Positions 25,126 through 33,500 of a stretch of DNA of 64,000 bases are shown here, in pieces. Position 1 is the first letter of the stretch; every line of letters starts with the position of its first letter. The DNA is from an uncultured Lachnospiraceae bacterium. GTDB lineage: Bacteria; Bacillota; Clostridia; Lachnospirales; Lachnospiraceae. The DNA lies in the NCBI GenBank assembly GCA_910585545.1, contig CAJUFN010000004.1, forward strand, positions 101,939-165,938, written 5' to 3'. The position numbers were made by a program, and so were the translations under genes. The notes under the pieces were generated by a model. It made no database searches, was not told the origin of the DNA, and saw only the letters and a program-made list of their open reading frames with translations.

Positions 25126-25899
25126 ATACTTTACAAACAAATTTTAAAAGAAAAAAACTACTTAGAGAAAAAAATTCAAGAACTACAAAATGCAATACAG
25201 TCTCTTCCTCCCGGAAAATTAATCTGTGTTCGCAACGGCGATTATTCCAAATGGTATCATCGTATAGGTGATGTGTTGGAATACATTCCGAAGTCTAAAC
25301 GTAACTTTGCAGAAATACTTGCCAAGAAAACATATCTTGTACTTCAGTTGGATAAGCTCATACTCGAAAAAGCAGCGTTGGAAGCATATCTGAAAAAATA
25401 TCCCTCAACATTTCCTAACGCCAATACACTTCTTGAAAAAACTTCCTTATATCATGAACTTCTCACTCCCATTTTTCATTCGACCTCTTTATCGGAATGG
25501 TCTTTGTCTCCTTACGAAAAGAATCCTAATTATCCCGAACACTGCATACATGAGTCTTGCTCTGGTAATATGCTTCGTTCCAAATCAGAAGTTATCATCG
25601 ACACCGCATTATACATCAATAAAATTCCATACCGTTATGAATGTGCACTCTATCTCCCCACAAAAATCCTATTCCCTGATTTTACCATACGCCATCCAAA
25701 AACAGGAAAAACCTTCTACTGGGAACATTTCGGCATGATGGATGACCCAGAATATTCTGAAAATGCTTTCAAGAAACTACAGCTCTATAATACTTATGGT
25801 ATCATTCCTTCTGTCAATCTAATAACAACCTTTGAAACTAAGACAAACCCATTGAATTCCGTATATGTCCGAGATTTACTCGAATATTATTTTCTGTAA
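25126..25899 (+). CDS. PD-(D/E)XK-like putative nuclease, apparent ATA start
   Basis: The frame encodes about 257 residues. An N-terminal helical, coiled-coil part (LYKQILKEKNYLEKKIQELQ) is followed by LPPGKLICVRNGDYSKWYH and a C-terminal restriction-endonuclease-like core: RSKSEVIIDTAL (Glu), ILFPDFTI (Asp) and TFYWEHFGMMDD (Glu-x-His instead of Glu-x-Lys), then NAFKKLQLYNTYGI. No ATG, GTG or TTG lies near the strong GGAGGTG site; the codon at the right distance, in frame, is ATA 25126. The first ordinary start is GTG 25273, which would remove 49 residues of continuous similarity-like sequence. Either ATA is used, or an ATG has mutated and expression is low. The target is unknown. It lies between two 217-bp direct repeats. 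Confidence 0.7.
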   Translation: MLYKQILKEKNYLEKKIQELQNAIQSLPPGKLICVRNGDYSKWYHRIGDVLEYIPKSKRNFAEILAKKTYLVLQLDKLILEKAALEAYLKKYPSTFPNANTLLEKTSLYHELLTPIFHSTSLSEWSLSPYEKNPNYPEHCIHESCSGNMLRSKSEVIIDTALYINKIPYRYECALYLPTKILFPDFTIRHPKTGKTFYWEHFGMMDDPEYSENAFKKLQLYNTYGIIPSVNLITTFETKTNPLNSVYVRDLLEYYFL

Positions 25900-25910
25900 A
25901 TCAGCACTTG

Positions 25911-26127
25911 CCTCCTGCACCTTAACTTTCTTGGGCATATTCTTTCTTCAAATGCTTCCCATGTCCATCGCTTGGACATGAGCATCTACACACCAAGCTT
26001 TATACCCACAATTCTTACAAAAACTAAAGAAAATTGGACATTTCAAACTTGTGATCCACAACTTTTTCCCAACGCATGGACATATTTACATATTCCTCCT
26101 CGTGTATGCCCAATTGCTTTCACCTAA
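25911..26127. repeat. 217-bp direct repeat, copy 2
   Basis: This is the second copy, exactly 1106 bp downstream of copy 1. Ten of the twelve differences look unstructured. The other two change TTGGACATA to TTGGGCATA and TATGTCCAA to TATGCCCAA, so a base pair between the two ends is kept (A-T to G-C). The central hairpin is unchanged. Confidence 0.8.
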
Positions 26128-26233
26128 ACTTCTGTTCTTTCTCGAATACCTCCTGACACATTCCCCAAAACGATTTCCGCAGCTCCCCAAGATTCCTCCA
26201 ACTGGCATTTACATAGTACGGCTGGCACCAAAA

Positions 26234-26259
26234 AAGAAGCGGTATCAAAACCGCTTCTT
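26234..26259 (+). terminator. Intrinsic terminator
   Basis: AAGAAGCGGT (26234-26243) pairs with ACCGCTTCTT (26250-26259) and is followed by TTTTTC. It would end transcripts from the PD-(D/E)XK-like gene and repeat copy 2. Confidence 0.85.
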
Positions 26260-26286
26260 TTTCTATATTTCTAAAAGGAATGAGAG

Positions 26287-26328
26287 TAAAAGTATATGCT
26301 TCAAATCACCTTTGAAGCTTACTTTTTA
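26287..26328. terminator. Second hairpin, bidirectional terminator candidate
   Basis: GCTTCAAA (26298-26305) pairs with TTTGAAGC (26311-26318). The flanking AAAAGT and ACTTTTT extend the stem and give T-runs on both strands. Confidence 0.6.
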
Positions 26329-26338
26329 TGAGGGGGAC

Positions 26339-26365
26339 GATAGATAAGTTCATTACTTATCTATC
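26339..26365. other. Perfect 10-bp inverted repeat in the uraA-distal spacer
   Basis: GATAGATAAG (26339-26348) pairs with CTTATCTATC (26356-26365) around a 7-nt loop, without a clear T-run. Apart from this and the hairpins on either side, nothing else is recognisable from 26128 to 26502. Confidence 0.5.
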
Positions 26366-26415
26366 TGTCTATTAGTATAAAAGACAAATGTGTCCAAAGT
26401 ATGTTGATTCTATTA

Positions 26416-26445
26416 AAGAATCAGAAATTTTCTTAACCGATTCTT
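26416..26445 (-). terminator. Weak terminator candidate for uraA
   Basis: AAGAATC (26416-26422) and GATTCTT (26439-26445) can pair about 60 bp past the uraA stop. On the minus strand a short TTTAATAG follows. The stem is AT-rich, so this is a low-confidence call. Confidence 0.35.
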
Positions 26446-26502
26446 AATTCCAGATAAAGTTCCCCTTATCACAACTTCTTTCTCTCATAAAATGCCTTAT
26501 AT

Positions 26503-27759
26503 CTATCCCTCGTCGTTGGTTAAATGAAATTTATCCAGCACATAGAAAATAAGGCTTAAAATCATTGCTGTCACACATGCCAGAACCATGCCTTTGAGCT
26601 CTACATCGCCAAACTTTACTGCAATACCAGAAAGTCCTGTCACAAATACAACCGATGTCAAAATCAAGTTTCTGGATTTACCATAATCTACTTTAGAATC
26701 CACAAGGATACGAAGACCGGATGTTCCGATCATCCCGTAAAGCAGAAAAGATATTCCGCCGATTACCGGTTCCGGAATGGTATTGATCAACATTGACAGC
26801 TTTCCTACGACAGAACATACGATAGAAAGAATTGCCGCGCCTGCAATCACACGCACGCTGTATACTCCTGTCACTGCCATGACGCCAATATTCTCACCAT
26901 ACGTCGTTGTCGGAACAGAACCGATAAAACCTGAAATCATCGTAGAAAAGTTATCCGCAAATAAAGAACGGTGCAGTCCCGGATCTTTAATCAAGTTTCT
27001 TCCAATGATTTTTCCCGTTACGATCTGATGCCCAATATGCTCGGATGCAATCACGAGAATCACCGGAAGAATGATCAAAATCGCTTCTATACTGAATTTG
27101 GGAGCAGAAAAGTTCGGCAATGCAAACACAGGCGCCGCTTGCACCTCTGCAAAATCCACTAAACCACAGCACAAGGCTGCGATATATCCTGCAATTACCG
27201 CAATCAAAATCGGAATGACTGATAAGAATTTCTTAAACATGACCGAGCCAAACACCGCAACGCCAAGCGTCACTGCGAATACAATTACATTTTCCGTCTG
27301 AATCTTCTCATCCAAAAGACCTCCATTGCTTGCCGCGTTTCCGGACAATTCCAGCCCGATCAATGCTACAACTGGTCCCATTGCTGCTGGCGGAAGTACG
27401 ATATCAATCCATTCAGAGCCGAATTTATAGATAATGAACGCCAGAATACATCCGCAAAAGCCGACTGCTACAAAACCTCCGAGCGCATATTCATATCCAA
27501 ACTTGCTAATTACGATCCCGGCCGGTGCAAGGAATGCAAAACTGGAGCCTAAATATGCTGGTGCTTTTCCTTTGGTAATCAAAATGAACAGTAATGTACC
27601 CACACCATTCATAAAAAGTACAATCGCAGGATTGATCCCAAAAAGAAAAGGTACCAAAACAGATGCCCCGAACATCGCAAACATATGCTGGATGCTAAGG
27701 GGAATCAGTAAACTTGCCGGTACCTTTTCTTCTACTTGAATAATTCTTTTTGTTCCCAT
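26503..27759 (-). CDS. uraA: Uracil permease (NCS2 family)
   Basis: This 418-residue proton symporter for uracil of the UraA/NCS2 family has about 14 transmembrane spans. The substrate-site Glu residues are seen in VIASEHIGHQ and TTTYGENIGVMAVTG, matching the UraA pattern, and the N-terminal signature is SIQHMFAMFGASVLVPFL. ATG 27759 is chosen for its GGAGG site. Xanthine cannot be excluded as an extra substrate, but the motifs fit uracil transporters better. The gene is separate from pyrimidine operons; no PyrR-type leader was recognised. Confidence 0.92.
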   Translation of the reverse strand: MGTKRIIQVEEKVPASLLIPLSIQHMFAMFGASVLVPFLFGINPAIVLFMNGVGTLLFILITKGKAPAYLGSSFAFLAPAGIVISKFGYEYALGGFVAVGFCGCILAFIIYKFGSEWIDIVLPPAAMGPVVALIGLELSGNAASNGGLLDEKIQTENVIVFAVTLGVAVFGSVMFKKFLSVIPILIAVIAGYIAALCCGLVDFAEVQAAPVFALPNFSAPKFSIEAILIILPVILVIASEHIGHQIVTGKIIGRNLIKDPGLHRSLFADNFSTMISGFIGSVPTTTYGENIGVMAVTGVYSVRVIAGAAILSIVCSVVGKLSMLINTIPEPVIGGISFLLYGMIGTSGLRILVDSKVDYGKSRNLILTSVVFVTGLSGIAVKFGDVELKGMVLACVTAMILSLIFYVLDKFHLTNDEG

Positions 27760-27882
27760 TAATATTTCCTCCGTATCATTTTTTCTCGTTATCATTTTAA
27801 CATGATATGGATGGATACACCATCTCTTTTTTGTGTGCTTTGTATATAACTAAACTTTCACATGTTCCTTTTCTCTGTCGGA

Positions 27883-28503
27883 TCATCTTATATGCTCCTT
27901 TAAGCAATCATCTTCAAAATCAAACACACACCGCTCAAACGCGTTAATCACGTGTGTATCCTGATATTTATCATACCGTTTGTGATTCCTTCCATAGGAC
28001 ATATGCACATGGCCATGCAAAAAGAATTTTGGCCTGTATTTCTCAATCAATGCAACAAATGCCTTAAACCCTTGATGCGGCAAATCTCTCCCGTCATTCA
28101 ACTGATATGCCGGCGCATGCGTGACCAGAATATCAAATCCTCTATGACGCAGCAATTTAAACCAAAGCTTTCCGATCCGTTTTCGCATATCCCTTTCCGT
28201 ATACTGATATGCCCCAGGCTTGTAACGCATAGAGCCCCCAAGTCCTAAAATCCGAATCCCCTTATATACAAAAATCTTATCATCAATGCAAGTACATCCT
28301 TCCGGCGGAATCTTATCATACTTTGTGTCATGATTCCCGTGTACATAGACTACCGGGGCCGACGTAAAGGTTGCAAGGAAAGAAAGATATGTCGGCTCTA
28401 GGTCACCGCAGGAAATAATAAGATCAATATTCTCCAGCTTGCTTTTTTCAAAGTGATCCCACAGATATGCAGATTCTTCATCCGCAATCGCAAGTATTCT
28501 CAT
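27883..28503 (-). CDS. Calcineurin-like metallophosphoesterase
   Basis: The 206-residue protein has the metallophosphoesterase order: a first beta strand MRILAIADEES in place of the usual DxH, LIISCGDL (GD motif), VVYVHGNHD (GNHD), LVTHAP and FFLHGHVHMSYG (GHxH). Family members cut phosphomonoesters or phosphodiesters with two metals. The missing His of the first motif is unusual but occurs in some uncharacterised subfamilies. It starts six bases after the stop of the BMP/ParB-like gene, so the two form an operon. The substrate is unknown. Confidence 0.85.
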   Translation of the reverse strand: MRILAIADEESAYLWDHFEKSKLENIDLIISCGDLEPTYLSFLATFTSAPVVYVHGNHDTKYDKIPPEGCTCIDDKIFVYKGIRILGLGGSMRYKPGAYQYTERDMRKRIGKLWFKLLRHRGFDILVTHAPAYQLNDGRDLPHQGFKAFVALIEKYRPKFFLHGHVHMSYGRNHKRYDKYQDTHVINAFERCVFDFEDDCLKEHIR

Positions 28504-28509
28504 AAGTTC

Positions 28510-30414
28510 TTAACCTCTCTTTACCCCCTGCTGTGATATCACAGACCTTGCCTGTTCCTGCAGTTCCTCTTCCTTTGGAATTGAGCCGATGACATTATCT
28601 AAGAGCCAGTCCATCGTCACAATCTGCTCCGGCGAAAGGCTGCTGTTCGGATCAGATTGAACAATTCCGCTTTGAGAATACAATACTCCCGAAAACGGAT
28701 TAAACTCTCCTCTGCTGATGGTATCCTTTAAAAGCCCTACCAACTTTTTCGTTCCATTGGGCAAACTCTGCGAACAGATAACATCTACCACGCCAGATGA
28801 CATTCCCCACCAGTAGTTGATTGCTTTTTTTGAATCTGACTTATCATCATATTTCCATGTACCATCCATAATAGTACGTACCAGTCTTTCATAAAATTTC
28901 CCCCAGTGCCACAAAGGCATCGCAAGACTTCTCGGATATCCATTCTCCAACTGGTAAATACCAAAGTAACGTGATGCATCCTCGGGAATCACCATATCTT
29001 TCCCGGAAATACAGCTTGCCTGCACGTGTCTGATATTTTCATTGACATCAATATCCTTCTTCGATGACCATTCAAGATAAACCTTGGCCCGCGGGTTGAT
29101 CATCTTCGCTCCCAGAGCAAATGCATTGATGTTTGCAATTGAACCATAGATCGGATAATCCCCGATATAAGCAAGACGGTCATTTTCTGCCATAGCCCCT
29201 GCAATCGCCCCCATAAGGAATTTCGCTTCATGCATACGCGCATAATAAGTTCTGATATATCTATGTGAAGTATTCAAAGAGCAATTCAAAATGCGAATCG
29301 CCGGATTCGCAATTGCTGCTTTTACACTCGCCTGTACAAACGACGGGGTCGTCGTAAAAATAATATTACAGCCAACCACGATTGCCTCTTCGATCAATGT
29401 TTCAATATTCTCTTGTGTTGCATCGTCAAAATAAAACGTTATAACTTCTTCGGGAAATGTCTGCTCCAGATGCAGCCTTCCAAGCTCATGTCCATAAGTC
29501 CATGCAGAAGTCGTCGGCGTCTTTGCGTAAATAAACGCTATCTTTAATTTAGGAGCCCCGGTTGAAAGCAGACGGCTTAACAAAGGTTTCTTCTCCTCTG
29601 TAGGATTCATCTTAAGTTCAACCTCTTCCTCCTCTTCCAATAGCTTAAATTCTTCCCAGCTCTTTGCAATCAATTCTTTCAGTTCGCTGGTCGTCTTCTC
29701 ACAGACTTTTTCATAGTCATAAAGCAAGATAAATGCAAGAAAGGCGTCTCCCGGCGTAATTTTTAATTTTCTTCCTCCGTTTGCGTAATATTCTGCCGTA
29801 AATCTTGTATAAATAGAACTGAAAGTAAGCTTTTCCTCATCCGTCCATGCTTCTTTTACTTCTTTCCCCAGCGCCTTTTGCAGCTTCACAAAACTTCCCG
29901 GCTGTGAAAACCAAATATAATTCACCTGCGACGCCTCATAGAAATCCAGGAATTCATAATAGATTTTATTTTCTTTTTCTTCTGTACGCTTTGGTAAAAT
30001 ACGCGTTACGATACCCGGAATAGATACTACGTCAAAAAATTTCATCACACTGACGCGCTTATTCCCTTCTTCTACATAAAACTTATTCATGTATTCATAC
30101 GCTTTGATCGGCTCACGAATCCCCTCTTCCACATGGCTTGTACTCAAACGTATCCATTTTTGTGCAAATTCTGTATCTTCTCTCAAAATCGGCATGAAAT
30201 TACCTGCAAACGCATTGCTTCTTCCACCTGTCTTTGTTCCGACAATCTGCTGGACAGGAATCTGTACGAGTCCAAGAGGAATCTCTGAATAAGAACCTTT
30301 CGCCGGCAAAATATCATCCAACACTTCCAGTGTCGGCTGCATTCCCCTCATCATCCTTGCCTGATAATCTTTTTTTCCTAATTTATATGCTTTATTGTAA
30401 TCTTCTAAAGCCAT
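28510..30414 (-). CDS. Cytosolic fusion of ParB-like domain and BMP-type ligand-binding domain
   Basis: The 634-residue protein has no signal peptide. The N-terminal part (about residues 45-150) looks ParB/sulfiredoxin-like: LVQIPVQQIVG followed by KFYVEEGNKRVSVMKFF, which resembles the GEHRxxAA-type motif. A helical region (about 150-270) with an acidic stretch follows. Residues about 290-560 form a BMP (PnrA/Med-like) periplasmic-binding fold: LKIAFIYAKTPTTSAWTYGHELGRLHLE, NIIFTTTPSFVQ, RLAYIGDYPIYGSIANINAFALGA. In transporters this domain binds nucleosides outside the cell; here it is probably an intracellular sensor. It has a clear promoter and is followed by the phosphoesterase gene. Function is inferred only. 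Confidence 0.75.
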   Translation of the reverse strand: MALEDYNKAYKLGKKDYQARMMRGMQPTLEVLDDILPAKGSYSEIPLGLVQIPVQQIVGTKTGGRSNAFAGNFMPILREDTEFAQKWIRLSTSHVEEGIREPIKAYEYMNKFYVEEGNKRVSVMKFFDVVSIPGIVTRILPKRTEEKENKIYYEFLDFYEASQVNYIWFSQPGSFVKLQKALGKEVKEAWTDEEKLTFSSIYTRFTAEYYANGGRKLKITPGDAFLAFILLYDYEKVCEKTTSELKELIAKSWEEFKLLEEEEEVELKMNPTEEKKPLLSRLLSTGAPKLKIAFIYAKTPTTSAWTYGHELGRLHLEQTFPEEVITFYFDDATQENIETLIEEAIVVGCNIIFTTTPSFVQASVKAAIANPAIRILNCSLNTSHRYIRTYYARMHEAKFLMGAIAGAMAENDRLAYIGDYPIYGSIANINAFALGAKMINPRAKVYLEWSSKKDIDVNENIRHVQASCISGKDMVIPEDASRYFGIYQLENGYPRSLAMPLWHWGKFYERLVRTIMDGTWKYDDKSDSKKAINYWWGMSSGVVDVICSQSLPNGTKKLVGLLKDTISRGEFNPFSGVLYSQSGIVQSDPNSSLSPEQIVTMDWLLDNVIGSIPKEEELQEQARSVISQQGVKRG

Positions 30415-30454
30415 ATGCTCCTCCTTATAATCGAAGCCTCATTTTTTCAGATTG

Positions 30455-30483
30455 ATTATACTCTGTGAAAATGTAGAAATCAA
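30455..30483 (-). promoter_or_regulatory. Promoter of the ParB-like/BMP gene, with upstream palindrome
   Basis: On the minus strand, TTGATT (30478-30483) and TATAAT (30455-30460) are 17 bp apart. Sixteen bases upstream of the -35 lies the perfect 14-bp palindrome CCTGGATATCCAGG (30499-30512), which could be an operator. Confidence 0.8.
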
Positions 30484-30526
30484 GAACTGTTTTTATTTCC
30501 TGGATATCCAGGCGGTCTATATCAAA

Positions 30527-30558
30527 AGAAGAGGAACAGCCTAAGCTGTCCCCCTTCT
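30527..30558 (-). terminator. Terminator of the first GH101 gene
   Basis: AGAAGAGGAACAGC (30527-30540) pairs with GCTGTCCCCCTTCT (30545-30558) with one or two mismatches. On the minus strand it is followed by TTTTGATATAG. Confidence 0.8.
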
Positions 30559-30598
30559 ACGTTATCCTCTATTCGGAATATCTTTTTTCATCTTGCGA

Positions 30599-33500
30599 TT
30601 AAAACTGACGTTTTTTTCTTGCAATAGCCAATATTCCCGCTGCTGCTGCCAGCATCATGCCCCACAGTACAAATGGAGTAGAATCTCCAGTCTTCGCTGG
30701 TTTCTTCGTATTTGCTGTATTGCCTGTGCTTGCTACTTTGTCGTCACCCTTGCTGCTGCCTTCAGATACCTGTGCTTTATCTTCGCCCTTGGATCCTGTA
30801 TTTTCCTCTTTCTCACTTGGTTTTACAGTGCTTTCGGAAAGAGCCGCTACTGCCGCATTAAGAGCTTCTACTGCTGCATCTACAGTTTCCTGATCTACAG
30901 TTTCATCTGCAAGCACTTCGTTTGCATATGCAAGCGCTGCCCTTACTGCATGCGCACTCTGTGCTGTATAAGGAGTAAGATCCATTGCGTTGACCTCTCC
31001 AATCAGATCTTTAAGTGCATCCTTATTCGGAACTTCTCTCAATTCGAAGATTGCCTGCAGTAATCCCTGATATGCCATGTTAACTTCATTCTGTGTTGCC
31101 TCTGTATTTCTCTCTACTTCTTTCGCAGCTGTTAACATCAGATCAAGATTCTCAATAGATATATATTTATCTGCTTGAGCCTTATAGCCTTCAGCTTCGG
31201 CAATCAGTTTTCTCAGTTTATCTTTGTTAACCGGAATCAGGACAAGTCCTTCCTCAGCTGCCTGTAAGCCTGCAAGTGCATCTGCAATTTCTTGTGCAAG
31301 TGCGTTTTCATCTGCAAGTACTTCATCTGCATATGCAAGTGCTGCTTCAAGTGCTTTTGCACCTTCTTCTTCATATGCATCTAAGTTTAACTTGCTAAGA
31401 CGTTCATACAATGAACCAAGGTCTGTCTTATCTCCGCCGATGAAGCAAAGAAGATGTACTTTAGCAAGAAGTGCATCATATGCTGCATCTACCTGTTCCT
31501 GAGTTGCTCCTGTATTGTTAAATACTGCTTCTGCTTCGCTTAACGCTGCCTCAAATGCAGATTTCACAGCTGGTACCAGCCACTGATAATCCGGATTTGC
31601 CTGCTGACCTTTTGCATAATCGATGAGTGCTTCTAAATCTTCTTTATTAGAATCAGAAACCACTTCCGCCATAACAGCCTTATCAACTACTACATATCCG
31701 TCAACTGCATTCACTGTTACAGGGATTTCTTTTACGATGCCATTAGCCGTAACTCTTACCTGATATTCGCCAAATGCAATGTTTTTGAATTTGTAGTTAC
31801 CTAATACGTCTGTCGTAGTTGCTTTTACTACTGCACCGCTTCTGGCTTTTACAGAAGCTCCATTATTATCAATCAATTCTACCTTAGCGCCTTCAATTGG
31901 GTTTCCGTCTGCATCTACAACACGTCCTGCAACATTTTGCGCCTCGCCGGATGGCTGATCATAAGATGTCACTTTGACATTATCAATGTGAACCGTATGC
32001 GCAGCTCTCGTGTTCAGACCAAAGTATCCTGGCTCTACCTGCATATTACTCATAGTATTATTTACTACAAGTTCACCATTTACCCAAAGTTTGATTGTCT
32101 TATCAACAATCTCAGCTTCCAGATGCATCGTCTCGCCTGCTGCAAATGTCGGCCCATCATCCATTGTAGTCCATGCATTTCCTGACTTGCTTCCCCAATA
32201 CTCTGAGAACCACTCGCTTGCCGAATCACCGGACCCTACATATACTCTGTTGTTCATATCTTTTGCTCTAAATAAGATACCGATACGAGTACCTGCTTTA
32301 TCAGATGTAATATCCATCTCAACCTTACCGTTTGTAAACATCGGTGCGTTTGTCTCATATACATTCGCATGACCGCCTGGGAAGCTGATTGTATGCTGTC
32401 CGTTTCCTACACTGATAGCTGTACTTGAACCGTTGCCGGCTAAGTTATCCCAAGTTTTTACATTGTCTTCATAATCGTTCTCGTAATCTGCTTCAGATCT
32501 TGTAAGCGGCGGAAGCATCATGTTGATAACTGCCGTCTCACCTTTTACAACTACAACGTCTTTCGTTGCTGCATCATATCCTTCCATAGAAGCACGTGCC
32601 GTATATGCTCTTGTAGCTATGTTTTCAAATACATATTTACCTTGTGCATCCGTTGTTGCCGTCTCTCCTGCAAGTTCTACGAGTGCGCCTTCTACAGGCT
32701 CTCCCACTGCTGTAATAACACCTTCTACCCTTACTCTTTCCGGTGTCATAGAGAAGTTCTGTGTTACTTCTAATGCTGACTCGGATACTTCAATTTCTAC
32801 GACATTTGTAGCAAAAAGATTACTTTCTGCTGTAAGTGTTCTTGCCCCGAATACAACACCTGGAAGCACATAATTACCATTTGCATCCGTTGTCGTTGTC
32901 ACACCATTATCTGCCGTAATTTCGATATTAGCAAGACCCTTGTTGCCTTCTGTTGCTCTACCGGATACAGTTACTGCTACTACATCCAAAGCTGCAACTG
33001 CCGCTGCTACGTCTTCCACTGCTTTATCTACAGTTGCCTGATTAGCTGCAAAGTCTTCCAGTACTGCGTTAGCAGCTTCCATAGCGTCGGCAAATACTTC
33101 CCAAGACTCTGGCGTATAGTTGACTTCGTATCTTCCGCTGTTAGCAGCTACGATCTCTTCAAGTTCCACTTTCTGTGCCTTTGATTTTTCGATTACAAGA
33201 TTATCTAAGATAAAATCTTTGTATCCGCCAAAGTCCGCTGCTCCGCCTGCTGTGCCTTGTGTATCTGCGGCTACGTTGGTAGAGTAGATACCGATCCAAG
33301 TCTGATCTCCAGGTTTTCCTGTCAATCTGAATCGGAATGTCTTTGCCTTTGCATTATCAAGATCTGTCATTTCCAGATCATACAGTTCGAAGTTGGATCC
33401 GTTAGACTCTCCGTTACCAACTGCAAATGCATATGCACCTTCAGATCCCATCTCATAGTCAAAGCTGATATTGTAAGTTACGCCTTCTTCAAATCTGAAG

